The notes under the pieces were generated by a model. It had not been told where the DNA came from. It worked only from the letters and a program-made list of their open reading frames with translations, and did no database searches. The translations under genes were made by a program, and so were the position numbers. DNA of 64,000 nt from Agrypnia vestita (taxonomy: Eukaryota; Arthropoda; Insecta; Trichoptera; Phryganeidae). This document shows, in pieces, positions 55,380 through 64,000 of this stretch. Position 1 is the first letter of the stretch; each line of letters opens with the position of its first letter. Location of the stretch: assembly GCA_016648135.1 (NCBI GenBank), contig JADDOH010011217.1:34477-98476 (forward strand), in the 5' to 3' direction.

Positions 55380-56005
55380 TAATTATTAAATATATTTTGT
55401 TTGCAATTACATTTCAATAAAAATATTTTATTGCAAATGAAATTATGCATATTTATTTATTTCCCGTGTTCACCCTACTAGGAGAACGAAAGCCTTTTGT
55501 AGATTTAATTGAAAGATTAACACGCCAGATCGATATTATTCAAGGGTGTTTTATCGTTTATGTGCATAAAAAATGCTGTTATGTTTCCATTATACGATTT
55601 CCATTATCGTTTTGCTGTTTAGACTATTTCTTTACGATGTATTTATATTTTTAGCAAGATTAATTTATAGTTTTGGAATTATTGAGTTATTGACATCATG
55701 TTAGACACTCACGCGCACATATACAATAAACATATTTCATTTTATTCGTTAGGTTACTAATTAAATACAATTTGCCTCGTGGGGTCCATTTCAATTTTAG
55801 CATCCATTCATCACGATCTTTTTTTCTTTTTTTACTTCGTAGATTAATAGCAGGAGCTGGTACATATAATTAAAATGAAGGCAGTGTGTTATTATTGAAC
55901 CCAGACAACAATAATAAAAAATAAAAACAGCAATACATCATGACAGTGAAACGTATGTATATAACAATGCTAAAATTAAATGCTTTATTCTTAATATTTA
56001 ACAAG
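55380..56005. other. AT-rich spacer
   Basis: A 69-codon open frame at 55445-55654 is AT-rich and shows no motif. Nothing else recognised. Confidence 0.4.
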
Positions 56006-56011
56006 AATATA

Positions 56012-56075
56012 CTTTGTTTACACCACTAATTGTTGAAAATCCCAACATGTTTCGGTGCTAATAGAAAAAAATCGA
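56012..56075 (-). mobile_element. PLE-3 3' end fragment with GAAAC motif
   Basis: The complement reads GCACCGAAACATGTTGGG, TTTTCAACAATTAGTGGTG, TAAACAAAG. The last block is shared with 45526-45605. The CTGATGA box is not preserved. Confidence 0.35.
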
Positions 56076-56264
56076 GAACATATGGGACAGGCCTAGCCTA
56101 GTAGAGTGGCATAATCCACAAATTAAACAAAACAAAAAAAATGTGTAATTTATCTTATGTTTTATTGTTAAATTAGTATTAAGTATCTTTATTTGTAAAC
56201 AAGGATTTTTTTTAAATAAATAAAAATAAAAATGGAGATAAATAATTCGTAAACTCTTATTATT

Positions 56265-56560
56265 AATATTATTCATTTTGCATGCAAATAATTCAGGATT
56301 ACAGTGGGATAAATTAGAAATTTAGAAATTAAAAAAATTATTAAGTTTCTTTTTGCTAATATTTATCTTTTAAATTTATTTTCATATCACTACTTAATTA
56401 TTTATTCATCTCCCATGTATTTATTTTTTATTTTGTTGATGTGTATATTTTGATTTTTAATTTTTAGTATACGTTGTATCCTGATGAAGAGACCATTGGC
56501 CATTATATTGATAATGTCACCACAAAATCAATCCACGTTTATTGAAGAAGTTTTATTTTT
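56265..56560 (+). mobile_element. PLE-1 repeat with hammerhead-like box (copy C)
   Basis: CATGCAAATAATTCAGGATT, GGGATAAATTAGAAATTTAG, TTAATTATTTATTCATCTCC, then CCTGATGAAGAGACCATTGG at 56479-56498. The CTGATGA box is intact here, but the second half (helix II 3' strand and GAAA) is deleted: the sequence passes straight to TTATATTGATAATGTCACC. It lies about 75 bp left of the mariner. Confidence 0.5.
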
Positions 56561-56633
56561 AAGTTGCCATAATTTAATCACTTTGTTTAGATTCGACCAA
56601 CTTAAAGAATTTTAAGTTTATTTTATTATTATA

Positions 56634-57919
56634 TTAGGTCCTTACATATGAAATTGGCGTTTAGTATGGGAGGAACATAAAGCCGATTTTTTTTTATTAT
56701 AATATATTTATTTAATCAAAGTATGTACCATTGCTATCTATGCACTTTTGCCATCTCATAGGTAGTTCATCGATCCCTTTACTAAAATAACCATTCGGAC
56801 GGGAATCAATAAAATCTTTGAAGGCGGTTTGGACTGCCCCATCGGAGTTGAATTTTTTCCTTTGCAAGAAGTTATCCAAATTTCGAAAAAAATGGTAATC
56901 TGTTGGGGCAAGGTCCGGAGAGTACGGTGGATGTCTTAGACATTCCAATTGAAGCTCCTCTAATTTGGTAGCCGTCTGTTGTGCAGTGTGTGGTCTAGCG
57001 TTATCATGAAGCAGCAGTGGCCTAGAGCGATTAACCAGCCTCGGTTGTTTAGCAGCTAGCTTTTCCATCATGGTTTGCAGTTGCTGACAATAGACATCTG
57101 CCGTAATCGTCTGGCCAGATTTAAGAAAGCTGTAGTGAACGACACCAGCACTAGTCCACCAAACGCTCACAAGTAACTTTTTTGGAGTCAATTTTCGCTT
57201 GGGGCATGGTTTGGCTGGTTCGGCAGGGTTCAGCCATTGCGATGAGCGCTTCCGATTATCGTACAGGATCCACTTTTCATCACAGGTAATGATTCGATTT
57301 AAAATCCCTTCATTATTGTGCCGGTTGAGTAATGCAACGCAGCAGTCAACGCGCGTTTGTTGATTTGCTTCACTCAATTCGTGAGGTACCCACCTTTCAA
57401 GCTTTTTCACCTTACCAATTTACTTCAAGTGGATTAAAACAGTTTAATCACTAACACCGCAGCCTGCAGCTAACTCGGATGTGGTTTGCGATGGATCCGC
57501 TTCCACAATAGCCTTCAATTCTTCATTATCAACTTTGGTATCCGGCCGTCCACGGGGCTTGTTCTGCAGGTCGAAATTTCCAGAACGAAAACGTTGGAAC
57601 CAAAAACGCACCGTGTTTTCTTTAGCGGCACCGTCGCCATACACATCATTAATCCTTCGAGCCGTTTCTGCAGCACTGGTGCCACGGTGGAACTCGTACT
57701 CGTAAATAACGCGATATTTCAAGTTTTTCATTTTGTAAACTGAGTGACGCAAAGAAAAAAACAATTAAGGAAAAAACAAATGAATTTTAATTTTCAAAAC
57801 ACAAATACATGAGTAAATAGCTGTATAAATTTGGATTTGGAATTCCTAACCAAAGAGAAGATATTTGAGATCAAATTTGCCAGTACGGCAAAACGCCAAT
57901 TTCATATGTAAGGACCTAA
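56634..57919 (-). mobile_element. mariner transposon, nearly complete
   Basis: Inverted terminal repeats of at least 28 bp: TTAGGTCCTTACATATGAAA then TTGGCGTTT at the left (56634-56662), with the exact complement at the right (57891-57919). TA flanks both sides (56632-56633 and 57920-57921), the mariner target duplication. Length 1286 bp is typical of the family. Matched ITRs and an unshifted ORF indicate a fairly recent insertion. Confidence 0.95.
56712..57764 (-). pseudogene. mariner transposase with two in-frame stops
   Basis: The likely start is the Met at 57731 (MKNLKYRVIYEYEF), giving about 339 codons, the normal family length; the frame is open from 57764. N-terminal helix-turn-helix: GTSAAETARRINDVYGDG, and TVRFWFQRFRSGNFDL, KPRGRP. 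Catalytic DD34D triad: ITCDEKW, LLHDNARPH and APTDYHFF, the last two Asp separated by 34 residues. Stops (TAA) at 57446-57444 and 57422-57420 interrupt the linker after VSD; both parts are in the same frame and there are no indels. Cut-and-paste transposase of the IS630-Tc1-mariner group; this copy is inactive unless the stops are read through. Confidence 0.95.
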
Positions 57920-57929
57920 TATTATATTT

Positions 57930-58590
57930 TATAAAATATAATAGACATTTGAGGGTTTCATTAAAGATTTCTCCAAGCTTTTATATTTTGTATTTATTTT
58001 TCTTACAATACTCTTTCGCACATAAAAATCCTACATGATGGAATGTTGTTTTTTCCTTCCCTATAAGACAAATATATCGTGTTTAGATACAATATTAATA
58101 TTATCAGTGAAACAGAACGTGCCCGTTCTTGTATCTAAATTGGGCCCAATATAAACAAAGCAATCTAAGATGTTGAAATACACAAGCATGGATAAATTTT
58201 ATCCCGATGTTTTACACCGGCTTGCTCTTTTTCGGTATATTTTATTTGTAAATGTTTTTATTCGGACCAATTTTGGTAATTAATTTATTAAATATAATAT
58301 AATAAAAATTTCATAATAAGATAATCTAAACCATGTGCCGAAATTCGCCATGTTCGTTTGAGTCTTGTATATGAGACCACCAACTTTAAATTATTTTGAT
58401 AATAAATAAATTGGGGTGATGTGTATTACATGTGCGTTTCAATTTTTTTTTTCAATTGTATATTCTTCGTCATGTGTCGTTTTTTATCCAAGTTTGGCGA
58501 CTACGTTGCAGTTATTAGAAGTTTTGTACGTTCTAAGAGAGCCTCCAATAAATCATGTACTATGTCAACAATCTCGCTGCATAAACTCCA
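57930..58590. other. AT-rich spacer
   Basis: No gene recognised. The plus frames at 58416-58654 show no motif beyond entering the TTAG-tail element fragment. Confidence 0.4.
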
Positions 58591-58594
58591 TTTA

Positions 58595-58728
58595 TTTCAG
58601 ATTGGGAGAGTGATGCATGAATGTGGCCGAAGCAAAAGTGGTGTGCCAGGATAGAAGAGTGTGGCGTTCAATTCTCTCTGCCTACCCCTACGGGGAAACG
58701 TCGTGATGGTTAGTTAGTTAGTTTAGAG
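58595..58728 (+). mobile_element. TTAG-tail non-LTR element, minimal 3' end
   Basis: ATGAATGTGGCCGAAGCAAA, AGTGGTGTGCCAGGATAGAA, GAGTGTGGCGTTCAATTCTC, TCTGCCTACCCCTACGGGG, then GGTTAGTTAGTTAG. This is close to the complement of 40440-40560 and shows the tail as TTAG repeats on the sense strand. Confidence 0.75.
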
Positions 58729-58854
58729 AGTGAAATTAGATTGAAAAATTGCTTTAATCGATAATTAAATCGCCGCGGATGATCCAATTAGTAATTAATA
58801 TTAAGTAGTATAAACCGAAAGTAAGTCAATACTTCGATTTTTTATTTTTCATTA

Positions 58855-58922
58855 ATTTGTTAGTATACATTTTATCCTGACAAAGGGACCATTGGCTCTA
58901 AAATATGTTGATATTTTTAATG
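58855..58922 (+). mobile_element. PLE-1 3' end (copy D)
   Basis: ATCCTGACAAAGGGACCATT, GGCTCTAAAATATG, TTGATATTTTTAATG: the ribozyme-like block with CTGATGA changed to CTGACAA and GAAAC changed to AAAAT, so non-functional. It abuts the Rep-M copy at 58924. Confidence 0.4.
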
Positions 58923-58923
58923 T

Positions 58924-59401
58924 ACAGGGTGTAACAGAGCTATTCCACAATACAATTTACAGGTGGATTCCTTGCCTTGATGGTTGAGTCGAAAATGTTA
59001 AAGCAACCATGTCTATTGCATGAGCAAGCATAATCAACAGTTGTGGAGTTATGCTATATTGCTTAGCATTAGCAATAGCTTGCATTTTTTCAATACAAGT
59101 TGAAGTATGAAAAATTCATTAGTATCGATTAAAGTAAAATAAAATAATAATAACTGTTAAGAAAATTCCAATTGGAATCATTTTATTTGACTTGTATTAA
59201 AGGAAATGAATTTTTTATATTAGATATTAGTTACTGTAATGATAGTCCAACGTTTTGCAAAAAGTAAGTCAGAAATATCAGAAAAAAACGAAAAATTTGA
59301 TGTGCATATCTCCTTAAATATTGATATTAGGTCAGGGTTGCTTGAACATTTTTGACTAATAATCAATGACTAATATTGCGGACTAGCTCTGTTACACCCT
59401 G
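58924..59401. repeat. Rep-M, best copy with both ends (M6)
   Basis: Left end ACAGGGTGTAACAGAGCT (58924-58941) and right end AGCTCTGTTACACCCTG (59385-59401) are inverted matches. Inside, GAGTCGAAAATGTTAAAGCA near the left pairs imperfectly with TGCTTGAACATTTTTGACTA near the right, so the arms extend about 100 nt. Length about 478 bp, no ORF. This looks like a MITE or foldback element; the superfamily is not resolved and no target duplication is clear. Confidence 0.6.
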
Positions 59402-59404
59402 AAA

Positions 59405-60195
59405 ACAAAGTATATTTCTGTAACTCCCCAAAATAAGTTGTTTATTTCTGGTCTCAAGCTGTTTATTAGCGTTGCAGCCAGTGCCAGCACCGAGGACTTG
59501 AATTAACCTGGCGCATCTGTCACGGAACACCCACACGGCCGTATATCACTCCGGCTCGGTGACATTGTATGCGATGTAAATCGTTATTACTATTTATATT
59601 AACTTATCGTTCGTTAGTTCGATAAACTCCGCCATGAGCATCGTGAATCACAGAATTTATTTACATGCGCCGCTTTCACGCCTGATTTCAATGCTAGTAC
59701 CCTTGCCTAATTCACACCCCCACAAACATTAAACACGAGCATTCTTTAAATATGAATATATATCATTTTTCTTTGATATTTATTGTGTATGTTAATTCCA
59801 TTAAAAAATATGAATTATGTATGTCTTACAGGGTAAAAATTTGGAGCAAATACTCATAAATAATATTTAGGTAATGTATGTATCTCATAGACACAAACTC
59901 GTGCAATTTAAATTATACCAATAATAATATTTTATAAGTGAATATAATATGGAATATGAAAAACATGCAAGACGTATGATAATGATCTACCTATCAAAGA
60001 ATTTTCATTTCTATTTATGTTTTATTTTGTACGAGTTTTCCGACAACGTGTAACTATTATCATTTAATATTTTTATGTTTAATAATAGTTGTTTTTGGAA
60101 TACGCTGTTACTCATATTAAAAGCAAAATGATTCCATACGTAGAAACAGTTCTACAATACACATTCTGACAATTCTACACACATAAATAATTATT
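59405..60195. other. spacer, no gene recognised
   Basis: AT-rich. If the micro-exon at 60222-60268 is real, this would be intron upstream of it. Confidence 0.4.
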
Positions 60196-60210
60196 AATGT
60201 CATATATTTT

Positions 60211-60276
60211 CTTTGTTTCAGGTAAGAATATTTTCAAATACGTTCGCCTGGAGCCCGATGAAGATTCGGTAAGTGT
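60211..60276 (+). CDS. candidate micro-exon / recursive-splicing exon
   Basis: A pyrimidine-rich acceptor CTTTGTTTCAG (60211-60221) is followed by a 47-nt open segment (60222-60268) and a strong donor GTAAGTGT (60269-60276). In the frame that is open, the segment contributes 2 nt then 15 codons KNIFKYVRLEPDEDS: acidic end, C/G-ending codons unlike the AT-rich surroundings. The segment begins GTAAGAAT directly after the AG, so the site is also a possible ratchet point: an intron could end at 60221 and the next begin at 60222, the downstream donor serving for exon definition. I do not recognise the protein. The same layout occurs at 441-466. Confidence 0.4.
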
Positions 60277-60353
60277 AATTAATGTCGCATTTTTAAATCG
60301 ACTGAAAATTGCGTACAATTTATCAAATAATCAAATTCATCACATTTTTATTA

Positions 60354-60429
60354 TTGCGAAATCGAGCGTTACCGGGAATCTGACGTTGCGAAATCAAACG
60401 CCGCTGTTTCTGTTTCAAGTTGCGAAATC
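60354..60429 (+). promoter_or_regulatory. three TTGCGAAATC words
   Basis: TTGCGAAATC is at 60354-60363, 60386-60395 and 60420-60429, the same strand each time, spaced 32 and 34 nt. It fits the C/EBP-type TKNNGNAAK pattern. A chance cluster of a 10-mer three times in 76 nt is unlikely, but it may be the relic of a short tandem repeat. Confidence 0.35.
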
Positions 60430-60469
60430 GGATAAAGACATCGACGCCAATTAACCGTCCCTTCCTATT

Positions 60470-61060
60470 TAAAAATGATTGTTGTCGTTCCGTTTTGTCG
60501 TTTCCCGTCTTTCTTCTGTTCGCAATCGCTCTCCAGCGATTGTTATCTCGCGCCATCTTCGAGTTTCTCGTAAAAGTTGGCCGTCACGCGTCGGCCGCGA
60601 ATGCGGGGGACACTGTCGGATGTCGAAGGGTCCTTTGGAAGGCGTCCAGGATTTAAAACTGTACATGGAGAACAATGGATAAGCATCTCGCATTGTTCTC
60701 CGCGCGCGTGATTACCTGCCGAGCTGTGTATCGATCCAGACGTGACTTTATTCAGCGGCCAGCGCGCCACCCCATCTCGCCCCGACCGCGTTTGCGCGTA
60801 TGACGGTTTTATGCTAATACTGGCTTCGGATTATGTAGATGGATACGTTTTTACTTCGCGCGCCCGTCCCACGCGGGCTCGGGCACGCCGAGACTGAGGA
60901 TGACGCGGAAGATTTTGACGCGATGGATGCAGTCGGACATGAATGATGGTCGTCGAATTTTTACGCGTGCGGTGGGAGTGGATGCGCATGCGCGCCCGCC
61001 TCTGATGAATTTATAACGAGTGTTTCTCAGCTTGATATCTGCCGAGACGGCGTGATGATG
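60470..61060. other. GC/CpG-rich block, no gene recognised
   Basis: Noticeably GC-rich for this window, with CGCGTCGGCCGCGAATGCG, CGCGCGCGTGATTACC and ATGCGCATGCGCGCCCGCC. Several open frames on both strands overlap (60420-61081), as expected in GC-rich DNA, without recognisable domains. Next to the candidate micro-exon, it could be a regulatory region of the host gene. Confidence 0.35.
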
Positions 61061-61065
61061 AAACT

Positions 61066-61100
61066 GTGACTTTATAAACAATTTACGTTTGTAAAGTCAC
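61066..61100. repeat. short hairpin
   Basis: GTGACTTTATAAAC and GTTTGTAAAGTCAC pair across a 7-nt loop with one mismatch. Confidence 0.6.
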
Positions 61101-61109
61101 CTACCGAAT

Positions 61110-61680
61110 GGAAATAAAAATACACAACGAAGTACTGACTAAACTAGAACACAATACCTGGGACATCTCAAACGGACTACTCATAGATAAAATAATTTAC
61201 ATAATGACCAAATTGACAATTCTATTCCATAAAATATATGAATACACACCAAAGAACATTAAATCATGATATGTAAATAATGAAATACAATACATTACCT
61301 TTCTGGGGAACCGGAATCCAAAGAGATTTCAAAGACAGCAAAATAAAATATTAAAAATGGTTTACAACTTGAACTCACTTGAACACCAACTGAAGAAATC
61401 TACCAAACAACTCAACTTATAGGTACATAAACTAGCAAATGGCGAATTAAAAAACAGGGATATCAAATTACCAAACACTCCCGAAACCCATCAACATTAT
61501 ACTATAACATCACAAAATTACCACATCGATCATGCTAAAACAAAAACAGGACCATCGCGACTCATCTGCAGCAGACTGAAACTATATGACGACTTAAACC
61601 GCAACAGATAAGACATTTTTCTCAGATTTAAAAGAATAAGTGACAAATATACTAAGAAGTCCACAGACATAATAAAAAAC
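61110..61680 (+). mobile_element. decayed jockey-group RT C-terminus
   Basis: One frame reads FHKIYEYTPKNIKS, then FLGNRNPKRFQRQQNKILKM and VYNLNSL. After a 1-nt frame change near 61385 it reads TPTEEIYQTTQLI. The order 'N..++.Q..QNKIL+MI.NL....PT.EIY..TQL' is the well-known C-terminal block of jockey-like retrotransposons. Later AT-rich codons (THQHYTITSQNYHIDHAK) follow the usual His/Asn-rich end. Stops and the frameshift show it is a fossil. The RT palm is absent. Confidence 0.6.
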
Positions 61681-62082
61681 ATCTTTTTTCTTTTCCATAG
61701 TCTCGGGTATCCCGTATATTTTTCTAATTAAAAAATAATAATTAACTTCTTCAGCATAGACACAGGCCTCCCTCTTTGCATTCTAAGATTCCCATTCTGC
61801 GACTCCCCTGTAGCACAAGTCGTCAGTCCGTCCATCTTTGCTGAATGTAACAATGCTGAAGCATTTGAAATTTAGACCAACAGCCGAAAAATAAGCAGTA
61901 ATGACGGTATTATCAACGACAGTTAAAAATGAATATTGCAATATTTTGGCCATCCACAAAAATATCAGATCTTGAATCTTATTATTCATGTGTGAAATTG
62001 AGAGTGGAGGAGGCTCTGGAAGATCAAGTATGAAGTTCAAGAAGTCCGCAGTGTCACAAACTGCAAACGAAATAATGATCGC

Positions 62083-62193
62083 TAATCTTCTGTGTATAGT
62101 TTTCTAAGATATTCTGACGTGTATATGTGACCTCTGGTCAGAGAGGTCACATATACCCGGCAGAATATCCCAGAAAACTATACACAGAAGATT
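62083..62193. repeat. long hairpin (foldback)
   Basis: Arms of about 53 nt around the loop GGTC at 62135-62138: AATCTTCTGTGTATAGTTTT and TATATGTGACCTCT on the left, complements AGAGGTCACATATA and AACTATACACAGAAGATT on the right, with a few mismatches in AAGATATTCTGACG. No coding capacity and no target duplication found. Confidence 0.75.
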
Positions 62194-62249
62194 CTGAACG
62201 GCCGTGAAAACCTAAGGACATTTTTAAATGATCGCTAACATTCGATAAC

Positions 62250-62720
62250 TGGACGACCGGAGTGCATCTGTGGACGGCTTCTGTTTCCCCATTCCAGCAT
62301 TTTCATCAGTCAGTCTGGCCACGTATCTGGCGTAATCCCACTTTAACTCGGCGACACTTGATACATTAAGGATTAAGGTAAGGTAAAGGTATACATAAAA
62401 GTGCCGACATTGCCGATTTCTTCTTCTCTCTGATTCTAATGTCCGCGACCGTACCCACTAAGAAGCGCCACCTGTCCCTCGATGTTTGCTGGGCGATCGC
62501 CTACCTCTGCATGGCCGTCTTGAAATTAATGGCTCATCTACGTCGGGAAAGACCCCACAATCTTGACCTTATGTAATGGGACTCGTCTGTTCTCCTTGAT
62601 TTTACTTTTCTCGGGATATCTTGGGCGTAATTACGTTCCCAAAGTTCCAAATTCTTTCGCATGGATTTCTTAAATAGGCAAGTTAGTCTGCGTGCCTGAT
62701 TTAGTAAAATTATATTCGAT
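62250..62720 (-). mobile_element. possible RTE-like tail fragments
   Basis: The complement of 62300-62370 can be read as LKWDYARYVARLTDENAG, like the 'L+W.GH.ARLTD.RW' block of RTE-like tails, and the complement of 62420-62490 as QQTSRDRWRFLVGTV, like the terminal 'AQDRDRWR..V' block. The blocks are in an order opposite to the usual one, so if real there are two fragments. Weak. Confidence 0.3.
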
Positions 62721-62724
62721 TTAT

Positions 62725-64000
62725 TTGTTTTTAATTATTATTATGTATTAAATAAACTAGATAAAACAAATAATCCCTTTATTCCGACGTCGTACAACAC
62801 ATTTAGGTATTTAACAAAAAAAAAAATTATACGCACCGTATGAATGTGTAAAAATTCAATTCTCGACTTTTCGCTGTAGTCATATCACAGCGTCTGCAGG
62901 AGAATGCCTTCTCGCAAGACGTTCCACAAGACACTCCCCTGAAAGCGTTATATGAATACCTACATATGTCGTACGACCATAATATACACCTAAAAATTTT
63001 AAGCTTACAACATTATTAATAAAATTAAGATAATTAACAATATTAATTAATTCGTTATATACAATATTAATAATATTACATAATGTAATTAAGTATTAAA
63101 TGGTGTTGAACTACAAAATTATAGAATTATTTATAAAAATAACGATTTAATTCCACTCCGATTGTACCACTGCTGTACATTAATTATACAGAGGATTTTG
63201 CACACAATGCAATATACATCCTGATCCCACCCCGTGTTAATCCTGAAATAAAATTAAAGCAATATTTGAATATCCTTTTTTCTCATCTATCGTGTTTTTC
63301 CAGCGAAACAATTATTTTCATTGAATTTTTTCACCATTGAATATAATTATTATTCGATCGAGCTTTGAATATGACTTAATTGGTTGAAAAATCTATTTCA
63401 TTTTATTACATTCTTTTCTTAACCTCCTTAAATAAAGTACATCTGATTTTCTTTGATTTCTTCATAGTTTCTGCAGGCAGTATTGTGCAACACCTTCATA
63501 AATTATTATTATTGTATTCACATACGTGTTAAATTGGCCTGTTAGCTGTACACATCTTTGATAACGACGACGTGCTTTTTTAAAAGCATTGTCAGCATTT
63601 TTTTTCTTTCGCCTCATTTTGCTTCAGTTTTAATTCGCCGCGCGTCGCTGTTGATCGTCATTTTGTTTCACCTCAGCAAATGTTCACTTTATCTTTTTTC
63701 CTTTCTGCTATTATGTGATTTCACATCGGTCCTTTGTGTAATGTTTCCGTCGCGTCGTAAGATTCGCACTCCGGAGATTAGTTCTCGCGCGATCGGAAAT
63801 GAGGCGCACTAGAAAACAGCATCCAACGCCCGCAAGCGGAAAAATGTTTTCTCAGTACGGTGGGTGTTTTCGTCGTTCCCTTGAACATCTAATACTGATT
63901 GATATAATGCCGACAAGATTATCTTTATCCATATTTTGCTGTGGTTTTTCCTCATACTGCATGTGAATGCATTTGTTTTGTAATATTCTCGAGCCGAGGA
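62725..64000. other. AT-rich spacer to window end
   Basis: No gene recognised. The 84-codon frame at 63558-63812 has no motif. Mixed composition with CpGs near 63620-63850. Confidence 0.4.

Noticed and set aside
57481..57743. Plus-strand frames opposite the mariner N-terminus
   Set aside because: Shadows of the transposase helix-turn-helix region.

Overview
The window looks like AT-rich, non-coding nuclear DNA from an arthropod, most likely an insect. The reasons are dispersed non-LTR retrotransposon remnants of the endonuclease-reverse-transcriptase (RTE-like) kind common in insect and especially moth/butterfly genomes, L2-, jockey- and Penelope-like retroelements, a mariner transposon, hAT-type elements, tRNA-derived SINEs and long AT-rich spacers with no long host ORF. 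The order is not certain; Lepidoptera is plausible. No prokaryotic operon, rRNA, CRISPR array or complete host gene is visible. It is best read as one or more very long introns or intergenic DNA.

Host signal is sparse. (1) A minus-strand 73-nt candidate first coding exon at 2583-2655 encodes a signal-peptide-like leader and ends at a good donor. (2) A plus-strand 47-nt candidate micro-exon at 60222-60268 lies between a pyrimidine-rich acceptor and a strong donor, and itself begins with GTAAG, as a recursive-splicing ratchet point would. A similar 10-nt arrangement is at 441-466. (3) GC/CpG-rich patches at 7500-7765, 21850-22045, 45060-45310 and 60470-61060 may be regulatory or promoter DNA.

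Mobile DNA explains most recognisable structure. Three L2-type copies (3.6, 23.4 and 52.1 kb) share a 3' tail; the middle one keeps an uninterrupted reverse-transcriptase ORF truncated in the endonuclease domain. A non-LTR family with a TTAG-repeat tail has one copy with an intact RT C-terminal half (40.4-41.6 kb) and five 3' fragments (18.2, 53.1, 54.9, 55.3, 58.6 kb). Other RTE-like 3' fragments lie at 6.5, 14.4, 29.8 and 44.5 kb, and other non-LTR remnants at 11.3-11.8 and 61.1-61.7 kb. A nearly complete mariner (56634-57919) has matched ITRs, TA duplications and only two stop codons. A 1.2-kb hAT-type element (45415-46640) has an 8-bp target duplication and a duplicated right end. Several hairpin/foldback elements (4.6, 31.1, 50.7, 62.1 kb), a tRNA-derived SINE family (six copies) and two further dispersed repeat families, here called Rep-A and Rep-M, complete the picture.

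The most unusual signals are: multiple divergent hammerhead-ribozyme-like cores in Penelope-like 3' ends (4.9, 9.6, 45.6, 48.6, 50.6, 54.8, 56.0, 56.5, 58.9 kb); a very dense array of heat-shock-element pentamers inside a dispersed repeat at 46855-46982; and the two candidate recursive splice sites. All calls are by eye; no database comparison was possible.
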